Shown here piece after piece: positions 1 through 9,059 of a stretch of 64,000 bases of DNA (the stretch's first letter is position 1; each line of letters starts with the position of its first letter). The notes beneath the pieces were generated by a model, which was not told the origin of the DNA, ran no database searches, and was given only the letters and a program-made list of their open reading frames with translations. The DNA is from Terracoccus sp. 273MFTsu3.1 (GTDB taxonomy: Bacteria > Actinomycetota > Actinomycetes > Actinomycetales > Dermatophilaceae). A program made the position numbers and the translations under genes. The stretch is taken from NCBI RefSeq assembly GCF_000383675.1, contig NZ_KB911821.1:682001-746000 (forward strand). Reading direction: 5' to 3'.

Positions 1-158
1 CCTGCCACTTCCCGGAGAACACCGAGGCTCCCGCCCCGCCGGCCGGCGCCCCGCTCGGCGACATCGTGCCCGACGACGCCCCCCGGGCCGACGCCACCGG
101 CACCCCCGTCACGCCCCGGCGCGACGCCTCCGGGGACGGCGACGGCGCACCAGCCTGA
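1..158 (+). CDS. C-terminal end of a peptide ABC transporter ATP-binding protein (partial)
   Basis: An open frame enters from the left edge and stops at TGA 156-158. The visible 51 residues begin CHFPEN and continue as a Pro/Ala/Asp-rich tail. A terminal Cys-His-Phe-Pro stretch followed by a disordered tail is typical of the C-terminal oligopeptide/dipeptide-transporter region of OppD/OppF/DppD-type ATPases. The nucleotide-binding domain lies outside the window, so the identification rests on this short motif alone. The next gene starts 41 bases downstream on the same strand. Confidence 0.5.
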   Translation, partial: CHFPENTEAPAPPAGAPLGDIVPDDAPRADATGTPVTPRRDASGDGDGAPA

Positions 159-199
159 CGGGCGGGAAGCAATCCCCCGTCGCCGTCGTTGAGCGGTGC

Positions 200-919
200 A
201 TGAAGGTCGAGATCTGGTCTGACATCGCCTGCCCGTGGTGCTACATCGGCAAGCGCCGCTTCGAGAAGGCGCTCGACGCGTTCCCGCACCGGGACGAGGT
301 CGAGGTGGAGTGGCGCAGCTACCAGCTCGACCCCACGCTGCCGGACCGCCACGACGGCACGGAGCTCGACTACCTCGTGGACCGCAAGGGCATGTCGCGC
401 GCCCAGGTGAGCCAGATGTTCGACCAGGTGACGGCGATCGCCGCCGACGAGGGCCTGCGCTACGACTTCGCGTCCGTCGTCGTGGCCAACAGCTTCGCCG
501 GCCACGAGCTGCTCCACCTCGCGCAGGCCCGCGGTGTGGGCGACGAGGTCAAGGAGGCGCTGCTGTCGGCGCACTTCGAGCACGGGGAGGACATCGGTGA
601 CCGCGAGGTCCTCGTCCGCATCGGCACGCAGGTCGGCCTCGACGCCGAGGAGATCGCGCGCGGCCTCGCGACGCACACGTGGCGGGACGCGGTCGTCGCC
701 GACATCACCGCCGCGAACTCCCTTGGCATCAGAGGTGTTCCGTTCTTCGTGCTCGACGAGAAGTACGGCGTGTCCGGTGCTCAGCCCACCGAGCTCTTCA
801 CCCAGGCGCTCGAGCAGGCGTGGCGCGAGTCGCACCCCCTCGTCATGCTCCAGCCCGTCGCGACGGGGATCGCCACCGACGCCACCGACACGGTCGCCTG
901 CGGGCCCGACGGCTGCTGA
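200..919 (+). CDS. DsbA-family oxidoreductase, FrnE-like
   Basis: 239 residues. The thioredoxin-fold active site CPWC is at residues 11-14, immediately after the first beta strand, and the family cis-proline region GIRGVPFFV lies near residue 180. FrnE-type DsbA proteins are cytoplasmic 2-hydroxychromene-isomerase-like disulfide oxidoreductases; no signal peptide is present, which fits a cytosolic enzyme. Length matches the family (about 215-240). A C-terminal Cys-Gly-Pro-Asp-Gly-Cys pair could add a second redox or metal site. The ATG follows a weak ribosome site. The substrate is unknown. Confidence 0.9.
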   Translation: MKVEIWSDIACPWCYIGKRRFEKALDAFPHRDEVEVEWRSYQLDPTLPDRHDGTELDYLVDRKGMSRAQVSQMFDQVTAIAADEGLRYDFASVVVANSFAGHELLHLAQARGVGDEVKEALLSAHFEHGEDIGDREVLVRIGTQVGLDAEEIARGLATHTWRDAVVADITAANSLGIRGVPFFVLDEKYGVSGAQPTELFTQALEQAWRESHPLVMLQPVATGIATDATDTVACGPDGC

Positions 920-1066
920 GCGCTCGCCCCTTGTCACGCCGCCCTCGCCGCCGACGGGCGCGGATCCGGGCGTTCCGGCTTAAGGGATTCTTGACCCGGG
1001 CTTGAGGCGGCGTGCCGAGCGACTCCGTAGGCTCGGGAGGATCTTCCGCCTCCGGATGGAGTCATC

Positions 1067-2446
1067 GTGGCCTCGACCCCCGTCGGCGGTCGGCGCATGT
1101 GGTGGGGCGGCAGGGGCGGCGCATCCCGGCGACGACTCGCCCCTGCACTGTGGGCGCTACTGGTCGCCGCTGCCCTCGTCGTGCCGTTGTGGGCTCTGTG
1201 GTCGGCGCCCGACGGCGCGCACCAGGGGCCGCTGAGGGTGGTCTCGCTCGTCGCGGCCCTCGCGGCCGCCTCCCTGCTCGTGCTGACGTTCGTGCTGCCG
1301 AGCCGCTTCCGCCCCGTCACGGGCTATCTCGGCGTCGAGCGACTCCTGCGCAACCACCGGGCGCTGGCGCTCGCTGCCGTGACGCTCGTCGCGGTGCACG
1401 TCGGTGTGGTCATCGTCCGTCCCGGACCGGGGATGGCCGTGCTCGACCTGCGATCGGCACCTCCTCGCGTCTGGGCGGCTCTCATCGCCACCGCGGGCCT
1501 GGTCGGCATCGTGGTCCTCGGCATGAGTCGTCGGCGCCGTCGGCCGCGCTACGAGGGGTGGCGCCTCGTCCACGTCCTGCTCGCCCACATCGTTCTCCTC
1601 GCCACGGCCCTGCACGTCCTGTGGCTCGGGGACCTGACCCGCTTCTCGTCGGCACGGCTCTGGTTCCAGGCCCTGGCCGTCCTCCTCGTCCTCGCCTTCC
1701 TGCACCGCTGGGTCTGGCGCCCGCTTCGGTCCTACCGCAACCGCTACGTCGTCGACGAGGTGCGGCACGTCTCGCCCACCGCGACGACCCTGGTGCTGCA
1801 TGCTGCCGGTCACCCCGGGGTGGCCTTCCGGCCCGGACAGTTCGCCTGGCTCAAGATCGGCACGTCGCCGTACGTCTTCGAGGAGCACCCCTTCACCATC
1901 GCCTCGGCCGCGACCGAGCCGTGGCGCAAGGAGTTCACGATCAAGGGCATGGGCGACTTCAGCGAGCTCATCGCGGGCCTGCGCCCCGGACGCAGCGTCT
2001 TCATCGACGGCCCGCACGGGTCGTTCACCCTCGACGGACTGCGATCCGACCGCTTCGTCCTCATCGCCGGTGGCGTCGGCATCACCCCGATGCTGAGCAT
2101 GATCCGCACCCTTGCCGACCGTGGCGACGAGCGGCCCGTGCTGCTCGTCGTCGCCGGCCGCACGGCCGACGACCTGCTCCACCGGGCCGACGGGGAGCAC
2201 CTCGGCGAGCGGCTCGACCTCCACGTGGTCGAGATCCTCGAGGAGCCGCCGGACGAGTGGGACGGCGAGGTCGGGCGCTTCACGGCCGCGGTGCTCGATC
2301 GGGCGCTCCCCCGGCGTCGCACCAAGGAGGTCGTCGACTACTTCGTCTGCGGTCCCGGCCCGATGGTGGCCGCCGCGACCGAGATCATCGGCGACCGCGG
2401 AGTGCCCTCGCGGCGCATCCACACCGAGCTGTTCGACGTCGTCTAG
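1067..2446 (+). CDS. Ferric-reductase-like transmembrane oxidoreductase (FAD/NAD(P)H-binding)
   Basis: 459 residues from a GTG start. The N-terminal half carries about six membrane segments between residues 25 and 220 with paired His residues (for example in AVHVGVV and LLAHIVLLATALHVLW) expected to hold haem. The C-terminal half is a ferredoxin-NADP reductase module: FAD-binding motif RPGQFAWLKI, nucleotide-binding IAGGVGITPM and the terminal CGPGPM motif. The architecture is that of ferric reductases and NOX-like flavocytochromes that move electrons from NAD(P)H across the membrane. Whether the acceptor is ferric iron, oxygen or another oxidant cannot be told. It converges on the polyamine-type transporter. 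Confidence 0.88.
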   Translation: MASTPVGGRRMWWGGRGGASRRRLAPALWALLVAAALVVPLWALWSAPDGAHQGPLRVVSLVAALAAASLLVLTFVLPSRFRPVTGYLGVERLLRNHRALALAAVTLVAVHVGVVIVRPGPGMAVLDLRSAPPRVWAALIATAGLVGIVVLGMSRRRRRPRYEGWRLVHVLLAHIVLLATALHVLWLGDLTRFSSARLWFQALAVLLVLAFLHRWVWRPLRSYRNRYVVDEVRHVSPTATTLVLHAAGHPGVAFRPGQFAWLKIGTSPYVFEEHPFTIASAATEPWRKEFTIKGMGDFSELIAGLRPGRSVFIDGPHGSFTLDGLRSDRFVLIAGGVGITPMLSMIRTLADRGDERPVLLVVAGRTADDLLHRADGEHLGERLDLHVVEILEEPPDEWDGEVGRFTAAVLDRALPRRRTKEVVDYFVCGPGPMVAAATEIIGDRGVPSRRIHTELFDVV

Positions 2447-2512
2447 GACTCGGTCCCGCCGCGCGACCCGGCGCCGGCCGCCGGTCCTTCCGCACTGGGA
2501 GCGACGCCCGGG

Positions 2513-3331
2513 TCAGAGGCGGCTCTCGGCCGCGTCGGCCCCACCGAGTCGCTGCGCCAGCCAGACCGGGATGATCGACAGGACGATGAGCACGACGGCG
2601 ACGACGTTGACGACGGGCGCCTGGTTGGGCCGGAAGAGGTTGTTGAAGATCCAGATCGGGAGGGTCTGGCTCTCCGGGCCCGCCGTGAACGTCGTGACGA
2701 CGATCTCGTCGAAGCTGAGGGCGAAGGCGAGCAGCGCCCCCGCGAGCAGGCTCGAGCGCAGCAGCGGGAACGTCACGCGACGGAAGGTCGTCAGGGGCCG
2801 TGCCCCGAGGTCGGCCGACGCCTGCTCGAGCGATCCGCCGAGCCGGCGCAGCCGGGCGGTCACGTTGTTGAACGCGATGACGATACAGAACGTCGCGTGC
2901 CCGACGATGATCGTGAAGAGGCCGGCACCGATCCCGAAGACCGGGCTCAGGACGTTCTGGATGACCGACTGCAGGGCGACACCGGTGACGATGCCGGGCA
3001 GGGCGATCGGCAGGACGACGAGGATCGAGACCGCGTGCTTGCCGAAGAAGTCGTAGCGGGAGAGGGCGAGCGCCAGCAGCGTGCCGAGCACGAGGGCGAT
3101 CGCGGTCGCACCGAGACCCGCCTTGACCGAGGTGAGCAGCGCGTCGCGCGGCCCCTGTGCCTGCAGGGCCGCCTCCCACCACTTCGTCGTGAAGCCGGGC
3201 GGTGGCCACCCGAAGGTCCGGTCGCTGTTGAACGAGTTGACCCCGACGACGACGAGCGGCACGTAGACGAAGGTCAGCACGAGGGTGGCGAAGACGGTCA
3301 TGCCGATCCTCGCGCCACGTCCGAGTCTCAT
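2513..3331 (-). CDS. ABC transporter permease, PotC-like (spermidine/putrescine type)
   Basis: 272 residues with about six membrane helices. The first is at residues 12-30. The inner-membrane permease signature (EAA loop) is visible as ADLGARPLTTFRRVTFP around residue 170. It is the last gene of a four-gene minus-strand operon (ATPase, lipoprotein, PotB-like, PotC-like) and starts 10 bases after the PotB-like stop. Family knowledge says PotB and PotC form the heterodimeric channel for putrescine/spermidine-type substrates. Actual specificity is not proven by sequence; a related amino-acid-derived cation is possible. Confidence 0.9.
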   Translation of the reverse strand: MRLGRGARIGMTVFATLVLTFVYVPLVVVGVNSFNSDRTFGWPPPGFTTKWWEAALQAQGPRDALLTSVKAGLGATAIALVLGTLLALALSRYDFFGKHAVSILVVLPIALPGIVTGVALQSVIQNVLSPVFGIGAGLFTIIVGHATFCIVIAFNNVTARLRRLGGSLEQASADLGARPLTTFRRVTFPLLRSSLLAGALLAFALSFDEIVVTTFTAGPESQTLPIWIFNNLFRPNQAPVVNVVAVVLIVLSIIPVWLAQRLGGADAAESRL

Positions 3332-3341
3332 CGCAGGCCCC

Positions 3342-4154
3342 TCACAGGTTGTCGAGCGCGCCCGTGCGCCGCACGGCGAGCAGGTAGAGGACCATGATCA
3401 CGACCGACGCCGTGCCCAGTGCCGCGGCGAAGGGGAGGTCGAGCGTGATGTTCTGGAGCACGGCGGTGCCGAGGACTTGGAGCTTGCCCCCGACGATCTG
3501 CACGGCGATGTAGTCGCCGAGCGACAGGGAGAACGTGAAGACCGACCCCGCCGCGACAGCCGGGAGGAGAGCGGGCAGCACGACACGGCGGAACGTCGTC
3601 CACGGCCGTCCACCGAGGTCGGCGCTGGCCTCGAGGTGGCTCTCGGGCAGCCGCTCGAACGCGGCGTACACCGGCAGGACCATGTAGGGCAGCCAGAGGT
3701 AGGTCAGCGTGAGCACGACTGCCGCCAGACCGAACCCGGGCGTCGCTCCGAAGGTGCTGTCGATGACCCCGTCCGGCTGGAGCATCGTGCGCCACGCATA
3801 CGCCTTGACGAGGTAGCTGGCCCACAGCGGGACGAGCACGGCCGCGAGCAGCAGGCCGCGGAGGCGGCGGGGCGCGACCCGAGCCATGAAGAAGGCGAAC
3901 GGGATCGCGACGACCATGCACAGCACCGTGACGAGCACCGCGATGAGCAGGGTCCGACCGATGATGCCGAGGTAGGTCGGCGTGAGGAGCTCGCGGAAGT
4001 TCTCGAGCGTGAAGGTGCGCACGACGAGGTTCGTGAACGGGTCGGTCGTCCAGAACGCCGTCGCGAAGATCACCGCCAGCGCGCCGAGGTAGACGACGAC
4101 GAGCCACAGCATCGGTGGCCCGAGCAGTATCGCGAGCCCTCTGCGAGGTCTCAT
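3342..4154 (-). CDS. ABC transporter permease, PotB-like (spermidine/putrescine type)
   Basis: 270 residues when started at the ATG at 4154, which follows a GAGGAGGCG ribosome site; an upstream in-frame extension into the preceding gene is not credible. About six membrane helices are seen, with the EAA loop as ADLGGRPWTTFRRVVLP near residue 165. It partners with the PotC-like permease downstream. The gene lies 68 bases after the lipoprotein stop, in the same operon. Confidence 0.9.
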   Translation of the reverse strand: MRPRRGLAILLGPPMLWLVVVYLGALAVIFATAFWTTDPFTNLVVRTFTLENFRELLTPTYLGIIGRTLLIAVLVTVLCMVVAIPFAFFMARVAPRRLRGLLLAAVLVPLWASYLVKAYAWRTMLQPDGVIDSTFGATPGFGLAAVVLTLTYLWLPYMVLPVYAAFERLPESHLEASADLGGRPWTTFRRVVLPALLPAVAAGSVFTFSLSLGDYIAVQIVGGKLQVLGTAVLQNITLDLPFAAALGTASVVIMVLYLLAVRRTGALDNL

Positions 4155-4222
4155 CGTCGCCTCCTCGGCGCGGTCGCGGTCAGGTGTGAGTGGTGCGTGG
4201 GTGCTGTGTCGCCGGACGGCGT

Positions 4223-5461
4223 TCAGCTGTTGCGGATCTCGGTCCAGGCCTTCGTCCACGTCGCGTAGTCGGTGCACTTGACGTCGGTGCGGCCGTCGAG
4301 GCAGGCACTGATCGGCGTGTTCCAGTAGCGCACCTTGGAGAAGTACGCCTCGTCCTCTGCATGGAAGACCTTGCAGTGGTTGGGATCCGCCGTCTCGGCG
4401 CAGGCCTTCTTGTTGGCGGGTGCCTCACCGAAGTACTCGGCGATCTGGGCGTTGACCTTGGGCGAGACGATGTGGTCGATGAACGTGTAGGCGCAGGTCT
4501 TGTTCTTCGACTTGGCGGAGACCATCCACGTGTCCGACCAGCCGGTCGCACCCTCCTTGGGCAGGACCGCCTCGACCGGGGCCTTCTCGGACTGCGCGAC
4601 GTTGGCGATGACCTGCCACGTCGTGCCGATGGTCGTCGAGCCGTTCTTGAAGGCCTGGACCTCCTTGAGGTAGTCCGACCAGTACTCGCTGATGTTGGCC
4701 TTCTGGGCCTTGAGCAGGTCGACGGCAGCGGCGAGCTGGGTCTCGTCGAGGGCGTAGGGGTCCTTGATGCCGAGCTCGGGCTTGGTCGTCATGAGGTAGA
4801 GCGCCGCGTCGGCGATGTAGATCGGCGAGTCGTAGGCCGTCACCTTGCCCTTCTGCGCCCCGGCCTGGTCGAAGACGGCGGCCCACGAGTCGGGGGCCGG
4901 CTTGACCATGTCGGTGCGGTACATCAGCAGGTTGGCGCCGCGCCCGTGCGGGATGCCGTAGGCGACCCCGTTCACCGAGTTCCAGGGCTTCATCTTGAGC
5001 GCGTCGAAGATGTCGGCATAGTTCGGGATGAGCGAGGTGTTGACGGGCTCGACGTCCCCGGCAGCGATGAGGCGCAGGGTCGCGTCGCCCGAGGCCGAGA
5101 CGGTGTCGTACTGACCGGTCCGCATCAGCTGGACGGCCTCGTCGGACGTGCCGAAGGTCTTGATGTTGACGGTGCAGCCGGAGGACTTCTCGAAGTCGCT
5201 GACCCAGTCGACCTTGGGGTCGTTGCTGCCGTCCTCGACGTAGCCGGGCCATGCGAGGACGTTGACCTGGCCCTCGGGGGTGCCGAGCTTGTCGAGGGCC
5301 TTGAGGTCGGGCACCTGCATCCCACCGGGCGCTGCACTGCCCCCCGGGGTGCTCGGGGTGGAGCTGCCGCATCCGGCCAGGGCGAGGACGGCCACGGCCG
5401 CGACGGTCCCGACGGTCCCCCGCAGGGACTTCTTTGACGTGCGCACGCCGATCTCCTTCAT
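4223..5461 (-). CDS. Extracellular solute-binding lipoprotein, PotD-like
   Basis: 412 residues. A lipoprotein signal peptide ends in the lipobox LALAGC with the acylated Cys at residue 31, followed by a Ser/Pro/Gly linker. The mature part resembles PotD/PotF periplasmic polyamine-binding proteins (LNVLAWPGYVEDG-like opening, IPHGRGANLLMYR, GTTWQVIANVAQ). It would sit on the outer face of the membrane and deliver substrate to the permeases. Its start overlaps the ATPase stop by four bases (ATGA), so the two are translationally coupled. Four Cys near the C-terminus could form disulfides. Substrate is inferred only from family and operon. Confidence 0.88.
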   Translation of the reverse strand: MKEIGVRTSKKSLRGTVGTVAAVAVLALAGCGSSTPSTPGGSAAPGGMQVPDLKALDKLGTPEGQVNVLAWPGYVEDGSNDPKVDWVSDFEKSSGCTVNIKTFGTSDEAVQLMRTGQYDTVSASGDATLRLIAAGDVEPVNTSLIPNYADIFDALKMKPWNSVNGVAYGIPHGRGANLLMYRTDMVKPAPDSWAAVFDQAGAQKGKVTAYDSPIYIADAALYLMTTKPELGIKDPYALDETQLAAAVDLLKAQKANISEYWSDYLKEVQAFKNGSTTIGTTWQVIANVAQSEKAPVEAVLPKEGATGWSDTWMVSAKSKNKTCAYTFIDHIVSPKVNAQIAEYFGEAPANKKACAETADPNHCKVFHAEDEAYFSKVRYWNTPISACLDGRTDVKCTDYATWTKAWTEIRNS

Positions 5462-6573
5462 GTGGTGGTGGGTGACTGCTGTGGTGATGCGCCGAGCGGC
5501 GACCGCTCGGGCGCGGGTGGGCCCGGTACGTCGATGACGTGGTCGGCCCGCCAGCGGAGCGCGACGCGCTCACCGCGACGCAGGGCGGCGACGTCGGGAC
5601 GCGTCCCGGCGTTCTGCTCGAGGGCGGTGAGCCGGCCGCCCGCGTCGAGGGCGACGACGTAGCGGGTGACGGGGCCGCCGTAGACGACCTCCTCGAGGGT
5701 GCCGTCGGCGCTCATCATCCCCGTGTCCGCCGGGGATCCCACCGCCATGACGGCGACCTTCTCGGGACGGATGGCGAACGAGCCGTCCCGCCGGATCACG
5801 GCACGGGCGGCGTCCCCCGTCAGGAGGTTCGAGGTGCCGACGAAGCCGGCGACGAACGCGGACGCGGGGCTCTCGTAGACCTCGTGCGCCGTGCCCACCT
5901 GCTCGATGCGTCCGGCGTCGAAGACGGCGATCCGGTCGGACAGGGTGAGCGCCTCCTCCTGGTCGTGGGTGACGAAGAGGAAGGTGATGCCGACGTCACG
6001 CTGGATGCCCTTGAGCTCGACCTGCATCTGCTCGCGGAGCTTGAGGTCGAGGGCACCGAGCGGCTCGTCGAGGAGCAGGACGGTCGGTCGGTTGACGAGC
6101 GCCCGGGCGAGGGCGACCCGCTGGCGCTGGCCGCCGGAGAGCTGCGACGGGCGGCGCGACCCGTGGTCACCGAGCCGCACCTGCTCGAGCGCCTCCGCCA
6201 CGCGGGAGCGACGCTCCGCGCGGCCGACCTTCGTGACGAGGAGCCCGTACTCGACGTTCTCCGCGACGCTCATGTGCGGGAAGAGCGCGTAGTCCTGGAA
6301 GACGGTGTTGACGTCGCGCTCGTAGGGCTGACGACCGGTGACGTCCTCGCCGGCGAGCTCGATGCGGCCGCTCGTCGGCTCCTCGAAACCGGCGATCATC
6401 CGCAGCACGGTCGTCTTGCCGGAGCCCGACGGACCGAGCATCGAGAAGAACTCCCCGGCGCGGACGTCGAGGTCGACGTCGTGGACGGCGACGACCGGGG
6501 GCGTGCCGGCGAACTCCTTGCGCAGACCGTTCAGCCGGATGGCCGGCGTGCCGGACGCCGTCTCGGCAGCCAT
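5458..6573 (-). CDS. ABC transporter ATP-binding protein, PotA-like
   Basis: 371 residues from ATG 6573. Walker A GPSGSGKT is at 47-54, the Q-loop FQDYALFPH around 92-100, the signature LSGGQ at 145-149 and the Walker B/catalytic pair D169-E170. A C-terminal TOBE-type regulatory region follows (from about residue 240). This is the energising subunit of the polyamine-type importer and the first gene of the operon. It is divergent from the GntR-type regulator, with a promoter and palindrome between them. Long upstream in-frame extension is antisense to the regulator and is discounted. Confidence 0.93.
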   Translation of the reverse strand: MAAETASGTPAIRLNGLRKEFAGTPPVVAVHDVDLDVRAGEFFSMLGPSGSGKTTVLRMIAGFEEPTSGRIELAGEDVTGRQPYERDVNTVFQDYALFPHMSVAENVEYGLLVTKVGRAERRSRVAEALEQVRLGDHGSRRPSQLSGGQRQRVALARALVNRPTVLLLDEPLGALDLKLREQMQVELKGIQRDVGITFLFVTHDQEEALTLSDRIAVFDAGRIEQVGTAHEVYESPASAFVAGFVGTSNLLTGDAARAVIRRDGSFAIRPEKVAVMAVGSPADTGMMSADGTLEEVVYGGPVTRYVVALDAGGRLTALEQNAGTRPDVAALRRGERVALRWRADHVIDVPGPPAPERSPLGASPQQSPTTT

Positions 6574-6612
6574 GCGGACTCCTCTGGTCGTCGGTGTTGC
6601 TTCTGGACGGAA

Positions 6613-6641
6613 AAGGTATGGGTCCATATGTTTAAGCGCAA
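6613..6641 (-). promoter_or_regulatory. Promoter with palindromic operator for the polyamine-type transporter operon
   Basis: On the minus strand TTGCGC (6636-6641) is separated by 17 bases from TACCTT (6613-6618), a plausible sigma-70-type promoter 40 bases upstream of the ATPase gene. A perfect palindrome TATGG-GT-CCATA (6617-6628) overlaps the -10 box. That placement suits repression by the adjacent GntR-type regulator. Function is inferred. Confidence 0.5.
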
Positions 6642-6672
6642 GGGAAATGACCAAACTGTTAGGGAGGGCCCG

Positions 6673-7425
6673 ATGGCGGATCGGTCGATGCCGCTCGGCC
6701 CGTATGCCGCCGTGTTCGCGCCGTTGCCCACCGCGGGCCGCGCCGAGGCCGTTCGCCGCCGCCTGGGCGAGGCGATCGCGCTCGGTCTGCTCCCCGACGG
6801 CAGCATGCTCCCGCCCGAGAGCGACCTCGCCGACCGGTTCGGCGTCGCCACGGTCACGGTCCGTGAGGCGCTCGGCACCCTGCGCGACGACGACCTCATC
6901 GTGACGCGCCGCGGCCGCGGGGGCGGGTCCTTCGTCAAGGCGCCTCATGACGGTGGCCGGGCGGCCCTGCTGACCCGGCTCACCCGGGTCGGCCTCGGCG
7001 AGCTGCGTGACCTCGCCGACCACTACTGCGCCATCAGCGGCCACTGCGCCGCCCTCGCGGCCGAGCGGGCCGACCCCGACGACGTGGCGCGCCTGCGCCG
7101 CCTGGCGGCGCTGCGCCCCGAGCCGGACGAACCGAGCGCCACGCCCCGACAGGAGGGCACCTTCCATCTCGAGCTGGCCGCAACCGCGCAGTCGGCGCGC
7201 CTGACCCGTGAGGAGATGGTGCTCCAGAGGGAGATCGGACCCGTGCTCTGGCTCGCGGACGCCGAGTCGGGCGCCGTGCGGCACCGTGAGCACGAGGCCG
7301 TCGTCGAGGCCGTGGCGCTCGGCGATCCCGCGGCGGCACGGGCCCGGGCGGAGGATCATGTCAGGCACCTGTTCGACGCGGTGAAGTCCCTGCACCGCGA
7401 GACCCGATCGCGGAGGGCCCCATGA
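6673..7425 (+). CDS. GntR-family transcriptional regulator (FadR/FCD type)
   Basis: 250 residues. The start chosen is the ATG at 6673 behind AGGGAGGG. An N-terminal winged helix (about residues 18-85) has the GntR signature LPPESDLADRFGVATVTVREAL followed, split for brevity, by the wing region TRRGRGGGSFV. An all-helical C-terminal domain (about 100-240) with conserved His/Asp/Arg-rich helices resembles the FCD ligand domain. Divergent from the ABC importer, it is the likely regulator of that operon through the palindrome at 6617-6628. It ends in a four-base overlap with the Cache-domain gene. Confidence 0.88.
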   Translation: MADRSMPLGPYAAVFAPLPTAGRAEAVRRRLGEAIALGLLPDGSMLPPESDLADRFGVATVTVREALGTLRDDDLIVTRRGRGGGSFVKAPHDGGRAALLTRLTRVGLGELRDLADHYCAISGHCAALAAERADPDDVARLRRLAALRPEPDEPSATPRQEGTFHLELAATAQSARLTREEMVLQREIGPVLWLADAESGAVRHREHEAVVEAVALGDPAAARARAEDHVRHLFDAVKSLHRETRSRRAP

Positions 7426-8153
7426 CGACCACGATGACCGACACCGACGTCGCCCGGTGGGTCTCGGACTTCGGGCAGTGGGTCTTCGGTCAGCTCGACG
7501 ACATCGCCGGGCTGCTCGAGGCCCCGCTGTCGGCGCCGGCCCCGAGGCGTTCCGACCTCGCCATCGAACAGCGCTGCCACGAGCTCCTCGCCGACCCACA
7601 GACGCCGGTGGCCGGGGCGGGCGCTGTGCTCGCTCCCGATGTCCTCGCGGACGCGCCCTACTGGCTGGAGTGGTGGACCGTCGAGTCCCGCGGCGGCACG
7701 ACGGTGATCGCCAAGCTTGCCGCCGAGACCGACCCACGCGCGGTCGGGTTTCGTGACTACACCGAGCTGCCTTGGTACGCAAAGCCTTTCGAGAGCGGCC
7801 AGCGCCATGTCACCGGACCGTACGTCGACTACCTCTGCACCGACCAGTACACCCTGACCTTCACCCAGCCCCTCGTCGTCGACGGCACGTTCGCCGGCGT
7901 CGTCGGGGTCGACGTCCTCGTCGCCTGGTTCGAGGAGCACCTCCTCGACGTCATGGAGGCCGTCGAGCGCACCTGCGTCCTCGTCAACGCCGCCGGCCGC
8001 GTCGTCACGTCGTCGGACCCGACGTGGGTGACCGGCGACCTCCTCCGGGGACTGCCGATCGAGGCCTGGCTGTCCGGAGACGAGGTCGACCACGCAGCAT
8101 GGTCGGCGACCCGCTGCGAGGGACTGCCGTTCCTCGTGCTCTCCCCGCGCTGA
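7422..8153 (+). CDS. Soluble Cache (PDC)-type sensor domain protein
   Basis: 243 residues, overlapping the GntR gene by ATGA. The centre reads as a Cache/PDC fold: PYWLEWWTV, a Tyr-rich RDYTELPWYAKPFESG segment, VTGPYVDYLC, TFTQPLVVDGTFAGVVGVDVL. In typical transmembrane receptors this domain is extracellular and binds amines, amino acids or carboxylates. Here there is no signal peptide and no membrane helix, so it appears cytoplasmic. Coupling to the regulator of a polyamine-type importer suggests it senses the same ligand or modulates the regulator. This is inference; no output domain is visible. Confidence 0.8.
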   Translation: MTTTMTDTDVARWVSDFGQWVFGQLDDIAGLLEAPLSAPAPRRSDLAIEQRCHELLADPQTPVAGAGAVLAPDVLADAPYWLEWWTVESRGGTTVIAKLAAETDPRAVGFRDYTELPWYAKPFESGQRHVTGPYVDYLCTDQYTLTFTQPLVVDGTFAGVVGVDVLVAWFEEHLLDVMEAVERTCVLVNAAGRVVTSSDPTWVTGDLLRGLPIEAWLSGDEVDHAAWSATRCEGLPFLVLSPR

Positions 8154-8162
8154 GGCTCCGGG

Positions 8163-9053
8163 TCAGCGTGCGGACGTCCGCCGGGGCGCCGGCCGCGCGG
8201 ACGTCCCTCGCGCCCGCTCACGTCTCGCCATGGAGCTCCAGAGGAGCAGCGAGGCCCCGAGCGTGGCGGCGAAGCCCGTCAGGAGCAGCCACGTCAGGGG
8301 ACGGTCGGTGTAGAGGTCGGTCCGCGCTCGCACGGCCCCGACGAGGATGAGCGTCAGCATGACGACCTCCACCTCGACCATGAGCCGCAGGCGTATCCAC
8401 CTGCTGTCACGGAGCACGACGAGACCGGCGCTGCCGAGGCAGAAGACCGCGCCGACGACGCGACACGTGAGCGGAGTCAGCAGCCACGGCCAGACCGGGA
8501 TCACGAGGCTCGGGAACGCGAACATCACGAGACCCTGCGCGAGCGCGAGGCCAGCACCGCCGGCGACGACCGCCCGGGCGCCGGGCCTGAGGCGCAGCTC
8601 GTCGGGTCGGGGCAGCGCGGCGACCCTGGTGTTGCCCACCCAGGCCGCGAGCACGAGGAACGGAGCGACGAAGTAGAGCGTGGCCCAGAGCCAGAAGGCG
8701 ACGTGTCCGTGGTTGAACCGGTCCCAGTGGAGGACCGTGGCCACGCAGAGCAGGGCAGCGAAGAGCGTGACGGACAGCAGGCCCGCACCGACCCGGGCCC
8801 ACCGCCGCTCACGCACGACGCGGACGAAGAACCACGCCCCGCCGAGATAGGCCGACGCCAGCACCATGGGGGTCAGGCTCGGCCTGATCGTCCAGGCGAA
8901 GAGCCGCCCGGTGTCGGACGGGAAGCCGTAGAGGATGGCGAACGCCGTCACGAGGATCGGCACGAGCACGATCGCGAGCACCCGCGTGGCCGGCAGGACG
9001 CGGTCGTCCCTCCGCGTCGTCGAGGGCGGGGACACAGGGTCGACGCGCGACAC
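8163..9053 (-). CDS. Uncharacterised membrane protein with about eight helices
   Basis: 296 residues from a GTG start. Eight hydrophobic segments are spaced evenly between residues 20 and 275, with a basic, Arg-rich C-terminal tail. I recognise no family. It begins only six bases after the stop of the soluble 199-residue gene upstream, so the two form an operon. Short charged loops and absence of catalytic-looking motifs suggest a channel, sensor or scaffold rather than an enzyme, but nothing specific can be claimed. Confidence 0.8.
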   Translation of the reverse strand: MSRVDPVSPPSTTRRDDRVLPATRVLAIVLVPILVTAFAILYGFPSDTGRLFAWTIRPSLTPMVLASAYLGGAWFFVRVVRERRWARVGAGLLSVTLFAALLCVATVLHWDRFNHGHVAFWLWATLYFVAPFLVLAAWVGNTRVAALPRPDELRLRPGARAVVAGGAGLALAQGLVMFAFPSLVIPVWPWLLTPLTCRVVGAVFCLGSAGLVVLRDSRWIRLRLMVEVEVVMLTLILVGAVRARTDLYTDRPLTWLLLTGFAATLGASLLLWSSMARRERARGTSARPAPRRTSAR

Positions 9054-9059
9054 AGCCGC

